Assembly: GCA_038501195.1 (NCBI GenBank)
Contig: JBBPUQ010000007.1
Location: 806,001 to 870,000 of the forward strand
Length of the DNA: 64,000 bases
Source of the DNA: Nemania diffusa
Lineage: Eukaryota; Ascomycota; Sordariomycetes; Xylariales; Xylariaceae
Reading direction: 5' to 3'
Below the pieces are notes generated by a model, which made no database searches, was not told the origin of the DNA, and saw only the letters and a list, made by a program, of their open reading frames with translations. Numbering within the stretch: position 1 is the stretch's first letter; the number at the start of each line of letters is the position of its first letter. Shown piece by piece: positions 26,171-40,099 of this stretch. The position numbers were made by a program, and so were the translations under genes.

Positions 26171-27759
26171 ATTATTTATAAAACTATTAAAGTTTATTTT
26201 TAATTAATTTATAAATGTTTAAAATAATATTAATTATTTATAAAACTATTAAAATTTAATTTCTTTTAAAAAAAATAAAAAATATTTAAATTAATATATA
26301 ATATATAAATATTTTTAAGTTTTATAAATTTTTATAAAAAATTTATTATAAAATATTTATAAATAATAATATTTATTATAATATTATTAAAAAAAATATA
26401 AATATAAATTAATTTATATTTAAATAAACTTAAAAAATAAAAAAAGTTATTTAAATAATTAAAAAAACATTTATAAATATAACAATTTTATAATATTAAA
26501 ATAATTAATTAAAAATATAAAATAAAACTAAAATATTAATAAAAATAATATTAAATATATTATTTAAATTATATAAATTAAAATAATTATTAATTATTTA
26601 TTAATTATATAAATTTATAAATATAAAAATAAAATAAATTATAATAAAAACTTATAAATATTAAAAACAATATTTAAAAAAAGTTATATATATTTTTATA
26701 ATATAAATTAATTATATAATATTTTAAAATATAATTAATTTTTTTATATAAAACTTTAATAATTAATTAATATAATTAATATATAAATTAATTTAATTAA
26801 ATTTTAAAATTTAACTTTAATTAAAAATTATTAATTTTATAAATAATTTATAAAAAAAACTAAATTATATAACAACTAAAATTTAATATAAAAAAATAAT
26901 TTTAATATTATAAAAAATATTATAATTAATAAATAATTTATTTATATAAATTTAATAATTTATAATTATAATATTATATATAAAAAAAAAAACAAAAATA
27001 TTAAAATAATTAATTTAAATTTTTTAAAAAATATTATTTAAATATTATTTAATTAAATTTTTAATGATTATAATTTAAATAATAAATTTAAATTTTTATA
27101 AAAAACTATATTTTTATTATATAATTATAAATAATTTTAAAAAAATAAAAAATAAAAAATATAATTATAAATATTTTATTTAATAAATATATATAATTAT
27201 AATAATTTATATATTAATAATTATTAAATTAATTTATATTTATATTATAAAAATATAATATTAAAACTATTATTTATAATTAATATATTTTATATTTTAT
27301 AATAAAAAAATTAATTAAAAATAAAACAATATTTTAATTATAAATTTTAAAAAAGTTTAATAATATAATTAAAAAACAATAAATTAAAAATTTAAATATT
27401 ATAATATTTATTAAAATAATTTATTAATATATTAAAACTAAAAAAAAATTATTATATTAATAATAATAAAATATTTTTATTTAAAAATTATTATATATTT
27501 TTAAACTAAAACACTTTATTTTAACAAATTATTTATTAATATTATAATAACTTTAAAATAAATTATATAAAAAAAAAAATAAAACAAGTAAATTATTTTA
27601 ATAAAAGTTTTATTAAAAAAAATTAAAATAAAATATTTATAAATATATTATAAATTATTAAATATATAATAAAATTAAACAATTTAAATATAAATTATAT
27701 AAAAAACTATAAATATTATTATTATTAAATTAACTATTTTAAAAATTTAATTTAAATTT

Positions 27760-27960
27760 TATTATAAAATTATTTTTATATATTAAAATTAATAAAATTA
27801 AATATAATATAGTTTTAATAATTTTTAATTATTATATAAAAATAATATTATTTATATTTATTATAAAAAATTTTAATAGTATTAAATTAATATAAATATT
27901 ATATAAATAAATAAAATATAAATTTAATTTATTAAAAAATTATAAATAATAAAAACAAGT
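27760..27960 (+). pseudogene. X2 integrase core remnant
   Basis: It is aligned with X1 14929-15130. The block around the first catalytic Asp reads VLIIFNYYIKIILFI (27812-27856), with the Asp as AAT at 27827-27829. It is more mutated than X1. Confidence 0.72.
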
Positions 27961-30616
27961 TAATTATAAACTATTTTTAAAAAAAATTTATAATAAAAAA
28001 AAATTAAATAATAATTATTTGCTATTTAATATTTATAAATTAATAAATAAATAAAATACATTTATTAAACTTTTAAAAAATATTTAAAAATATATATTAT
28101 TTAAAATTTAATATATAGTTTTAAATATTTTAAAAAATAAAATTTATATATAATAATAATATATATATTATTATTAAATATTTATTTTTTAAAATTTTAT
28201 ATAGTTATTATTTTAAAATTATAAAATTTATGTTAAAAAAACTATAATTAAAAATATAAAAAATAAAATAAAAATTTTAATAAATTATAACTATTTAAAA
28301 AATATTTAATAAATATTAAACTAAAATTATAAAAAAAAAAAAAAACTATAATAAAAAATATATAATAAAAAAATATAAAATAAAAAAAAAATTAAATTAT
28401 TTATAATTTATTTTTAATTTAAATATAATTAAAAATTAATTTTTATATATATTAAAATAAAAAAAAATAAAAAAATTATAAATATATTAAATAAAATTAT
28501 TTTTATAATATTTAAAAATATATAATATATTTTTTATATTATTTTTAAAATTATAAATTAAATATTAAAAAAATAAAAAACAATTAATATTTTTTAAACT
28601 AAAAAATAAATAATAAAAAATAAATAATAAAAAATATAATTTATAATAAAAAAAATAAAAATATATTAAAATATTTAATAAAATAAAAAAACTAATTTAT
28701 TAAATATAATATATAAAAATTAAAAAAATATTTAATTAATATAAAAATTTATTTTATAAAATATAAATAAAAAATTAAAAAAAAATATATTAAATAAAAT
28801 AATTTATTTTAAAATTAAAAATAATAAAAATAATAATATTTTATTATAATAATTATTAAAAAATATAAATAATATAAAAAAAATAATTAATTAAAAAATT
28901 AATTTATTAAATAAAATTAAAAAAATTATTAAAAATTAAGTTTTATTAATAAAAATTAATAAAAATTTTATTAATATAAAAATAAATTTAAAAAAAAAAT
29001 AAATATTAAATATTAATAAAAAAAAAGTTTAAAAAAAAAACTATTAATAAAAGTTAATAAAAATTAAAAAATTATAAAATAATTAAAAAATAATTTATAA
29101 AAATTATTATAATAAAATATAATTTAAAATTAATAATAAATATTAAATATTTTATAAATAAATTTATAAAAATAATTAAATATAATATAAATTAAAAAAA
29201 AACTTTATTAAAAATTTAAATAAATTATTATTAAAATAAATAAAAAAACTATTAAATTTAATTAATAATAATATATAAAATATTAAATATATATAAAATA
29301 AATTTATTATTATTATTTAAATAATTAAATTAATATATTTATATTTAAAAAAATATTATATAATATAAAAATAAAAATTTTATAAAATAATTGTTTTAAT
29401 TTTAATAATTTTAATATTAATATTATTTTAAAATAATAAATTTATATTAAAAAATTAAATAAAATTTATATAATAATATTTTATTAATTATTTAATAATT
29501 TTTTTAATAAATATAAAAAAGTTAATATTAAAAATATAAAAATAAATATTAAAAAAAAAAAAAAAAATTTTAGTTATATTTTAATTAAACATTATAATAA
29601 AAATATAATAAATTTATTTTTAAAATTATAAATTAATTAATAATAAAATATTAAAAAAATAAATATAAATTATTAAATAAATATAAATTATAAAAAAAAT
29701 ATTTAAAAAATTTATAATTAATATTTTTAATTAAAAAATTAATAAATAATAAATAATAATAATTTTAAATTAAATAATTATTAAATATTTAAAATTAAAA
29801 ACAATAAAAATAATATATATTTTTTTTTAAATTATTTTATATAAAATAAAATTAATTTTTTTTAAAATATATATATAATAATTTTAATATAAAATATATT
29901 TATTAATTATTTAAATAATATTAATTTAATAATAAAAAAAAATAATTTTTATATATTTAATAAAATTAATAAAAAATTTAATAAATTTTTAAATAATATT
30001 TAAAAAAAATAAAAATTTTAAAAATATTAAAGATTTTTATATATAAACTAATAAATAATTATAAATTATAAAATAAATTTATAATAAAATAAATTATATA
30101 ATTATATATATATAAAATATATTTAATATTATTAAATAAAACTAATATATAAAAATAATATATTTAAAAATTAAAATATATTTTAATAATATATTAAAAA
30201 TAAAACTTTATATTAAAAATATTTTAAATTTAAAACTTTTTATTATTATTGTTTTTTTTAATAAATATTTTATAATTAAAATATTATTAGTTTTATTTTT
30301 TATTAAAAAAATAAATTTTAATAAAAGTTTTTTATAATATTATAATAAATAATAAAAAAATAAAAAAAACTAAAAATAAAAAAAAATAAAAATATAAATA
30401 AAAAATTAATTAATAAAAAGCTAAAAAAAAAAAGAATTAAAAAAAAATTATAAAATTTATAAAATATATAAAAAAAAAAAAAACATATAACAATATATAT
30501 AATATAATTAATAAATTTAATATTAATTTTATAAATATAAAAATATATAAATTAATAATAATAAAGTTAATAATATTAATTAATATTAAAGATTAATATT
30601 TTAAAATAAAAAATAA

Positions 30617-30816
30617 TATAAAAAAGCAGTTATTATTATATTATATTATATTATATATATAATAAATATAAATTAAATATTAACTAATTAATATTTAAAA
30701 AAATATAATATATAAAATTAATTTTTAAATAAAAATAATTTATTATAACTATTTTTTAAAATTAGCAATTATTTTATAAAATAATTATATTTATATTATA
30801 TATTATAATTTTTATA
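30617..30816 (+). repeat. X2 3' LTR
   Basis: This 200-bp LTR matches 17925-18124 with nearly all remaining C and G lost. Its right flank (ATAATTTAAATAAAG) does not duplicate the left flank of the X2 5' LTR at 2739-2743, which is TTTTT. Confidence 0.9.
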
Positions 30817-31659
30817 ATAATTTAAATAAAGTTTTAATAATTAATATTTATAAATATAATAATAAATTAAAATATTAATATTAAAATTTAATTATTATTA
30901 TTTATAAATATTAAATATATATAATATAATTATTATTAAATATATATAATATAATTATTATTAATTTATTATAATTTAATTATTTATTATAAAATTATTT
31001 TTATATTTTTTAATTAAATATAAAACAAAAATTATTTTTTATTATTAATTTATTATAAAATATATTAATAAATATATATTTATTTTATGTTTTAATTTTA
31101 TTTTATAATTATAATTATAATTATTATTAATTTAATTATTAGTTTTATATAATATATATATTTATAAATTTATATTAATTTTTTATTTTTAATTTAATAT
31201 TATATAATATATTTTATTATAAAAAGAAATATATTTATTTATTTATTATATAAAGTTTATTTAATAAAAACAGTTTTATATTATATTTAAATTTATTATT
31301 ATTTTTTAATTTACTTAATAAAATATAATAATAATATAAAATGAAAATAATTTATTATAAATATAATATTAAATATTATAATATTATAACTACTATTATT
31401 AAAATAAATATATAAATTAAAATAAATTTTTAAAACAATATAATAATATATATAATAAAATTAAAGTTTTAAAAAAATATAAAATATAAAAAAAAGTAAA
31501 ATATTTAAAAAACTAAATAAAAAACTAAGTAATAAATATAAAACAAAGTAAATTAAATATAGTAAATAATAACTTAGTAAAAAAAACAAATAAAAAAAAA
31601 TCAATAATATATATAAAATAAACATTATTTAATTAATTATAAATTATAAACTATTTAAA
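30817..31659. other. Unresolved AT-rich DNA
   Basis: No LTR or protein motif is visible. A short perfect tandem duplication of 25 bases lies at 30911-30960. From about 31430 the plus strand is A-rich, but no frame stands out. Confidence 0.45.
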
Positions 31660-32475
31660 TTATATTATTAATAATATTATTATTAATTAATTATTTTTAT
31701 TATATTATTAATTGTTTATTTTATTTAGTTTATTTTATAATGTTTAATATTGCGTTATATTTATTAAATATTAATAATAATATTATTATTATATAATTAT
31801 TTTAATAATATTATTAATTGTTTATTTTATATAGTTTATTTTATATTGTTTAATATTGCGTTATATTTAATAAATATTATTAATAATATTATTATTATGT
31901 GATTATTTTAATACTATTATTAATTATTTATTTTATATAGCTTATTTTATATTATTTAATATTATTTTATATTTAGTAAATATTATTAATAATATTACTA
32001 TTGTATAATTATTTTAATAATATTATAAATAATATTATTACTGCGTGATTATTTTAATATTATTATTAATTGTTTATTTTATATAGTTTATTTTATATTA
32101 CTTAATTAATATAAATAAATATAAAAGTTTTAAAAAATAAGTTTTTTAATATTACTTTGTATATATTTTTAGCACTAGTTTTATTTAAAACTACTTTATA
32201 TTAATAAATTAAATAAATAAAAAAAGCTTTTAAGATTTTTTTTTTAATTTAACTTTGCAGGTTTACTTTTTTTAATCTATATAATATTTTTACAGACTTA
32301 AATATAAACACTATTTATAATAAACTATATTATTAATATTGTGTTATATTTAATAAATATTATTAATAATATTATTATTATGTGATTATTTTACTAGTAT
32401 TATTAATTGCGTATTTTATATTATTTATTATTACATTATATTTAATAAATATTATTGATATTTAATAATTAGTAA
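31660..32475. repeat. Minisatellite, about 106-bp period, split by a Y solo LTR
   Basis: A unit containing ATTGTTTATTTTATATAG, then GCGTTATATTTA, an ATTATTAATAATATT block and TGTGATTATTTTA recurs in tandem. The anchor ATTG/ATTA-TTTATTTTAT is at 31711, 31817, 31923 and 32069, and again at 32406. Spacing is 106, 106 and 146 bp. The last gap is 106 bp after removing the inserted LTR and its duplication. The 146-bp unit holds an internal partial duplication of about 40 bp. Outer boundaries are approximate. Confidence 0.85.
32107..32332 (+). repeat. Y solo LTR inside the minisatellite
   Basis: This is a full 226-bp Y LTR with target duplication TTAAT at 32102-32106 and 32333-32337. The minisatellite phase continues across it. 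It keeps some C and G (ACTTTGCAGGTTTAC), so it is only moderately mutated. Confidence 0.93.
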
Positions 32476-33461
32476 TTATTTTAATTTAAACTATTTAATT
32501 TTATAAAGTAATTAGTTATATTTTATTTTTATTAATTAATTTTAATTATATATATTGTTAAATTTATTATTATTAATTTTTTCTTTTTTTTTTAAAATAT
32601 TTTAAAAATATTTTATTAGTATTACTTTTGCTACTTTTTTATATTTATATTTTTATTACTATTTTTTTAATTATTATTATTATATTTTTATTATTATATT
32701 TATATAATAATATATATACAATAGTTTATTTATATAATGTTTTTAAAATTAAATTTTTTATTTTTAAAGTTAGTTTTTTTAAATTAGTTATTTTTATATT
32801 TAATAATTTAGAACTAATTAATTTTAAAGCTAATATTTTTTAAGTTAATTTTATTTATTTTATAATTAAAAAAAACAATAAAACTTTAAATTAAAAATTA
32901 TTAAAACTAAAATTTATATTTTTAAAAAAAGTTTATTTATAAAACATTAATGATTAATTAATTTTTTTATATTTAAAAAAATAATTGTTTTTTATATTTT
33001 ACTAGTTTTATTTATTTTTATTAGTTTATTTATTTTTATTAATTTATTTATTAATTTATATTTATAAATATAAATATTTAATAACTATAACAGTTGTTAC
33101 TTTTTAAAGTTTAAATTTTTAATAATATTATATTTAAAAATATTTTTTTATTGTTTATAATATTAAATTTAAATTATAAAGCAATTAAAAAAGTACATTT
33201 TATTTTATTTTATTTAGTTTATTTTTATTTATTAATTTTTAGTTTATTATATTATTTATTATTATTAATTATTTATATTAAAAAAATTTTATTATAACTA
33301 GTTTTTTTTTAATTTTTGATTTAATTAATTAAAAACATTTATATATTTTTATAATTAACTTTGTTATTTTTATTATTAAAAATAACTTTTTTTTTTAATT
33401 TTTAATTTTACTTTATTTTAAAACTTTTTATAATATTATAATAAATAAGTTTTAATGTAAT
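32476..33461. other. Unresolved AT-rich DNA
   Basis: The plus strand is T-rich over much of this stretch. A 71-codon open frame on the plus strand at 32628-32843 is composed almost only of Ile, Phe, Leu, Tyr and Val codons and is a composition artefact. I saw no repeat boundary and no match to the named elements. Confidence 0.45.
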
Positions 33462-33692
<231 letters not shown>

Positions 33693-33960
33693 AAATTTTA
33701 TAAGTTATATTTAATAAATTATTGTTTTAATAAAAAATATAATTAATATTTAAAAAAGCTTTATTAAAATAATAAATAAAGCTAAAACTAACAATATTTT
33801 ATTAATAATTTATAAAAAAAAAGTTATTTTATTTAATAAATTATATTTAATAGTTATTTTTATTTTTACTTTTGTTAATTTAATTAATAAATTTATTTAT
33901 ATATTAAAATTTAACATATTAAATATTTTTTATATTTATTAAACTTAAAAAGCTATTAAG
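33693..33960. other. AT-rich spacer
   Basis: About 270 bp between the microsatellite and a Y solo LTR. Nothing recognisable was found in it. Confidence 0.4.
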
Positions 33961-33965
33961 TTATA

Positions 33966-34192
33966 TAATATAAACAAATATAAAAGTTTTAAAAAATAAG
34001 TTTTTTAAAACCACTTTGTATATATTTTAAACACTAGTTTTATTTAAGACTATTTCACATTAATAAATTAAATAAATAAAAAAAGCTTTTAAGCTTCTTT
34101 TTTTAACTTAACTTTGTAAGTTTATTTTTTTTAATTTATATTATATTTTTTACAAACTTAAATATAAACATTATTTATAATAAACTATATTA
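33966..34192 (+). repeat. Y solo LTR
   Basis: A full-length Y LTR, from TAATATAAACAAAT to AACTATATTA, with moderate mutation. The flanking pentamers are TTATA (33961-33965) and TTTTA (34193-34197). They differ at one base, so the target duplication is only probable. Confidence 0.9.
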
Positions 34193-34793
34193 TTTTATAA
34201 ATTAAAATATTATTAATAAAAAGTTTAAAAAGTTATTTTTAAACTTTTTAAAGTAGCAAATATTAACAAAATTAAAAAAAATATTTAAAACTTTTATTAA
34301 ACTATTAATTTATTTACAAAAAAAATACAATATTATAATATTATATAATATTTTATTTATTTATAAAGTTTAAAAAAATTTAAAAACTAAAATTAATAAA
34401 TTTTAAATTAAACTTTTCTTAAAAAACTTATTAATAAATTATTTTATTAATTAATTAAAATTTAATTATATATTAATATTTTTATTAATTTAGTTTTTAG
34501 TTTTAATTAAATTTATTAAAACTATTAATTAAAGCTATTATAAATTAAATATATATTTTTTATAAAAAAAAAAATATATTAAAATTACTAAATAAATATA
34601 AAGTTTATTTATTAATAGTTATATTAAATTTAATATATAAACTTAATTTTTTTAAACAATTTAGCTTGCTTTTTTATTATAATAATATTAAACTTAATAT
34701 TAATAAATTATTTAAAAAAAAATATATATAATAAGTTATTTTTTTATTTATTTATTAAAATAAATTAACAAACTTATTTTTAGCTTAAAAAAC
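34193..34793. other. Unresolved AT-rich DNA between two Y LTRs
   Basis: About 600 bp with scattered remnants such as AAAAGCTT and GCTTGC. No motif or repeat copy was recognised. It is too short to be the interior of a Y element, so the two LTRs are separate insertions or remnants. Confidence 0.4.
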
Positions 34794-34960
34794 TAATATA
34801 AATAAATATAAAAGTTTTAAAAAATAGGTTTTTTAAAACTACTTTATATATATTTTTAATATTAGTTTTATTTAAAATTATTTTATATCAATAAATTAAA
34901 TAAATAAAAAAAGCTTTTAAGTTTTTTTTTTAACTTAATTTTATAAATCTATTTTTTTTA
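34794..34960 (+). repeat. Y LTR, truncated at the 3' side
   Basis: The first 167 or so bases match the Y LTR, with ATAGGTTTTTTAAAACTAC preserved. Similarity stops after the ATTTTTTTTA tract. The missing end and the absence of a second target duplication show a deletion after insertion. Confidence 0.85.
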
Positions 34961-35375
34961 TTAAATTTAATATATATACTTTAATATTATATTAATTATT
35001 AACTTTAATTTAAAAAAATTATTTAATAAATTCTTTTTAATATATTATATAAACTATTTAATATTAGCTATATTGTTTATATAATTAATATATACTTTCT
35101 ATATATAAGTTTTAAATTTTTTAAAAAAGCTTAAATCTAATATATTTTCTTAAAAATAAATATTTTAATACTTTTTTTTATATTATATAATTGTTTTTAT
35201 AATTAATAATAAATATATTGATATATATAATAAATAATAAAGCTTTATAATATATAATATAAAGTTTAAAATATAGTATTAAATATATTATAATAAATAA
35301 ATAGTTTATATTATATAAATATATTGTTAAAAAAATAAATATATTATTGTTTAATTATTAAATAATTTATAATAT
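34961..35375. other. Unresolved AT-rich DNA
   Basis: About 415 bp between the truncated Y LTR and X4. It has no recognisable motif. Confidence 0.4.
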
Positions 35376-35575
35376 TATAAAAATTATAATATATAATATA
35401 AATATAGTTGTTTTATAAAATAATTATTAATTTTAAAACATAGTTATAATAAATTATTTTTATTTAAAAATTAATTTTATATATTATATTTTTTTAAATA
35501 TTAATTAATTAATATTTAATTTATATTTATTATATATATAATATAATATAATATAATAATAGCTGCTTTTTTATA
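35376..35575 (-). repeat. X4 3' LTR
   Basis: A 200-bp LTR, inverted relative to X1, running from TATAAAAATTATAATAT to GCTGCTTTTTTATA. The left flank is AATAT (35371-35375). No partner flank is available because the other end of X4 is missing. Confidence 0.9.
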
Positions 35576-37889
35576 TATATATTTTTTTTAAAATATTAGT
35601 TTTTAATATTAATTAATATTATTAAATTTGTTATTATTAATTTATATATTTTTATATTTATAAAATTAATATTAATTTATTAATTATATTATATATATTA
35701 AATAAATATTTATTTATAAATATAAAAAATATTTTTATATTTTTATAAATAAATATTTAATTTTTATATTTTAATTAATTTATATATATATATATATATT
35801 TTTTTTATATATTTAATAAATTTTATAGTTATTTTTTAGTTTTTTTTTTTTTTTTTTTTATTAATTAATTATTTATTTTTATTTTTATTTTTATTTTTAT
35901 TTTTTTTTTATTTTTTTTTTATTTTTTATTTTGTATTATTTATTATAATATTATAAAAAAAAATTTATTAAAATTTATTTTTTTAATAAAAAATAAAACA
36001 AATAATATTTTAATTATAAAATATTTATTAAAAAAAATAATAATAATAAAAAATTTTAAATTTATAATATTATTAATATAAAACTTTATTTTTAATATAT
36101 TATTAAAATATATTTTAATTTTTAAATATATTGTTTATATATATTAGTTTTATTTAATAATAATAAATATATTTTATATATATATAATTATATAATTTAT
36201 TTTATAATAAATTATTTTTATAATTTATAATTATTTATTAATTTATATATTAAAATTTTTAATATTTTTTTTTTTTTTTTTTTTTTTAAATATTATTTAA
36301 AAATTTATTAAATTTTTTTTTAACTTTATTATATATATAAAAAATATTTTCTTTTATTATTAAATTAATATTATTTAAATAATTAATAAATATATTTTAT
36401 ATTAAAATTATTATATATATATTTTTAAAAAAGTTAATTTTATTTTATATAAAATAATTTAAAAAAAAAATATATTATTTTTATTATTTTTAATTTTAAA
36501 TATTTAATAATTATTTAAATTAAAACTATTATTATTTATTATATTTTAATTTTTAAATTAAAAATATTAATTATTAATTTATTAAATATTTTTTTTATAA
36601 TTTATATTTATTTAATAGTTTTTAATTATTTTTTTAATATTTTATTATTAATTAATTTATAATTAAAACAAAACTTAATATATTTTTATTATTATATAAT
36701 TAAAATATAATTAAAACTTTAATTTTTTTTTATTTTAATATTTGTTTTTATATTTTTAATATTAATTTTGTTATATTTATTAAAATAATTATTAATTAAT
36801 TAATAAAATATTATTATATAAAGTTTATTTAATTTTTTTATATAAATTTATTGTTTTAAAATAATATTAATATTAAAATTATTAAAATTAAAATAATTAT
36901 TTTATAAAATTTTTATTTTTATATTTTATAATATATTTTTAAATATAAATATATTAATTTAATTATTTAAATAATAATAATAAATTTATTTTATATATAT
37001 TTAATTATTAATATATTATTATTAATTAAATTTAATAGCTTTTTTTTTTTTTTTTTAATAATAATTTTTTTAAATTTTAATAAAATTTTATTTTAATTTA
37101 TATTATATTTAATTATTTCTAAAAATTTATTTATAAAATATTTAATATTTATTTATTAATTTATTATTAATTTTAAATTTTATTTTATTATAATTATTTT
37201 TATAAATTATTTTTTAATTATTTTATAATTTTATAATTTTTATTAATTTTTATTAATAGCTTTTTTTTTAATTTTTTTTTATTAATATTTAATATTTGTT
37301 TTTTTTTTTAATTTTTATATTAATAAAGTTTTTATTAATTTTTATTAATAAAATTTAATTTTTAATAATTTTTTAATTTTATTAAATAAATTAATTTTTT
37401 AATTAATTGTTTTTTTTTTATTATTTATATTATTTTCAATTTTAAATTAAATTATTTTATTTAATATATAATTTTTTTAGTTTTTATTTATATTTTATAA
37501 AAAAAACTTTTATATTAATTAAATTTTTTTTTAGTTTTTATATATTATATTTAATAAATTAACTTTTTTATTTTATTAATTATTTTAATATATTTTTATT
37601 TTTTTTATAATAAATTATATTTTTTATTATTTATTATTTTTTATTATTTATTAATTTAAAAAATATTAATTATTTTTTATTTTTTTAATATTTAATTTAT
37701 AGTTTTAAAAATAATATAAAAAATATATTATATATGTTTAAATATTATAAAAATAATTTTATTTAATATATTTATAACTTTATTTTTTTTATAACTTTTA
37801 TTTTAATATATATAAAAATTAATTTTTAATTATATTTAAATTAAAAATAAATTATAAATAATTTAACTATTTTTTTTATTTTATATTTT

Positions 37890-38114
37890 TAATATAAATA
37901 AATATTAAAGTTGTAAATAATAGATTTTTTAAAACTATTTTATATATATTTTTAACATTAGTTTTATTTAAAACTACTTTATATCAATAAATTAAATAAA
38001 TAAAAAAAGCTTTTAAATTTTTTTTTTAACTTAATTTTATAAATTTATTTTTTTTAAATTATATTATATTTTTATAAACTTAAATATAAATATTATTTAT
38101 AATAAACTTTATTA
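37890..38114 (+). repeat. Y solo LTR nested in X4
   Basis: A full Y LTR with target duplication ATTTT at 37885-37889 and 38115-38119. The uninterrupted site is seen in X3 near 57800-57806. It lies on the plus strand inside minus-strand X4. Confidence 0.93.
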
Positions 38115-38214
38115 ATTTTTTATTACTTTTTTTTATTATAGTTTTTTTTAATTATTTTTATAGTTTTAATTTAATATTTATTAAATATTTTTTAAATAAT
38201 TATAATTTATTATG

Positions 38215-38250
<36 letters not shown>

Positions 38251-38399
38251 ATAGTTTTTTTAAAACAAATTTTATAATTTTAAAATAATAACTATATAAA
38301 ATTTTAAAAAATAAATATTTAATAATAATATATATATTATTATTATATATAAATTTTATTTTTTAAAATATTTTAAATTATATATTTAATTTTTAAATA

Positions 38400-38620
38400 A
38401 TATATATTTTTTAAAATTTTTATAATAAATATAAATAATAGTATTTTTATAAAATAATTAATAATTATTACAATTATATTATATTTAATTTTATTAGTTT
38501 TAATATATAAAAATAATTTTATAATAAAGTTTAAATTAATTTTTTAAAATAATTAATTTAATTAAAGCAGTATTTATAAGTTTTTATAAAATTTATATTT
38601 AAATTATTTAATTTTATTAT
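38400..38620 (-). pseudogene. X4 integrase core remnant
   Basis: Aligned by position and sequence to the X3 integrase block at 58250-58440. The minus-strand equivalent of the core (ATTAAATATAATATA then the VN region) is at about 38460-38500. It is highly mutated and recognisable only by alignment. Confidence 0.65.
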
Positions 38621-40099
38621 ATATTTATATATGTTTTATTTTAGTTTTTTTTAATAAAACTTTGATTAAAATAATTTAACTATTTTGTTTTTTTTTATAT
38701 AACTTATTAAAATAAAGCTTTTTAATTTAAAAATATAAAATAATTTTTAAATAAAAATATTTAATTATTATTTATATAATAATTTCTTTTAGTTGTAATA
38801 TATTAGTAAATAATTTTAATAAATATTATAATATTTAAGTTTTTAATTTATAATTTTTTAATTATATTATAAAACTTTTTTAAAATATATAATTAAAATA
38901 TTGTTATATTTTTAATTAATTTTTTAATTATACAATATAAAATATATTAATTATAAATAATAGTTTTAATAATATATTTTTATAATATAAATATAAATTA
39001 ATTAATATTTATTTAAATTAATTTAATAACTATTAATATATAAATTATTATAATTATATATATTTAATAAATAAAATATTTATAATTATATTTTTTATAT
39101 TATATTTTTAAAAAATTATTTATAATTATATAATAAAAATATAACTTTTTATAAATAATTAAATTTATTATTTAATTTATAATTATTAAAAATTTAATTA
39201 AATAATATTTAATTAATATTTTTTAAAAAATTTAAATTAATTGTTTTAATATTTTTGTTTTTTTTTATATATAATATTATAATTATAATTTATTAAATTT
39301 ATATAAATAAATTATTTATAAATTGTAGTTTTTTTTATAATATTAAAATTATATTTTTATATTAAATTTTATTTATTATATAATTAAGTTTTTTTAATAA
39401 ATTATTTATAAAATTAATAATTTTTAATTAATATTAATTTTTAAAATTAAATTAAATTAATTTATATATATATTATATTAATTAAATATAAAAGTTTTAT
39501 ATAAAAAAGTTAATTATATTTTAAAATATTATATAATTAATTTATATTATAAAAATATATATAGCTTTTTTTAAATATTATTTTTAATATTTATAGCTTT
39601 TTTTATAATTAATAATTTTTATTAATTTATAATTTATTTTATTTTTATATTTATAAATTTATATAATTAATAAATAATTAATTATTATTTTATTTTATAT
39701 AATTAAAATAATATATTTAATATTTTTTTTATTAATATATTAATTTTAATTTATATTTTTGATTAATTATTTTAATATTATAATATTATTATATTTATAA
39801 CTATTTTATTAATTATTTAAAATGCTTTTTTTATTTTTTAAATTTATTTAAATATAACTTAATTTATGTTTATATATTTTTTTTAATAATATTATAATAA
39901 ATGTTATTATTTATAAATATTTTATAATAAATTTTTAATAATAATTTATAATATTAAAAAATATTTATATATTATATATTAATTTAAATATTTTTTATTT
40001 TTTAATTATATTTATTTATTTATTATTTATTTTAATATTTTTAATATTTATAACAAATTTAAAAACAAGAAAAAATTTAAAACAATTATATTTTAATAG

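Larger units (their letters stand above)
24131..30816 (+). mobile_element. Element X2, 3' fragment (Ty3/gypsy)
   Basis: This is the remaining 6.7 kb of X2 after the Y1 insertion. It is colinear with 11068-18124 of X1 but more heavily mutated, so X2 is the oldest element of the nest. The Gag knuckle at 24867-24908 has all four zinc ligands changed to Tyr. The reverse transcriptase pair at 26090-26095 reads VYLNNI. The integrase first Asp at 27827-27829 is AAT. A near-duplicated segment of about 60 bases follows the RT box at roughly 26120-26270. The 3' LTR is 30617-30816. Confidence 0.92.

Noticed and set aside
31660..32475. CRISPR array
   Set aside because: The repeat unit is about 106 bp and contiguous, without unique spacers, in a eukaryotic retrotransposon context.
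32628..32843. 71-codon open frame on the plus strand
   Set aside because: It contains almost only hydrophobic AT-rich codons, with no ribosome-binding or promoter context and no neighbours. It could be mistaken for a membrane protein.
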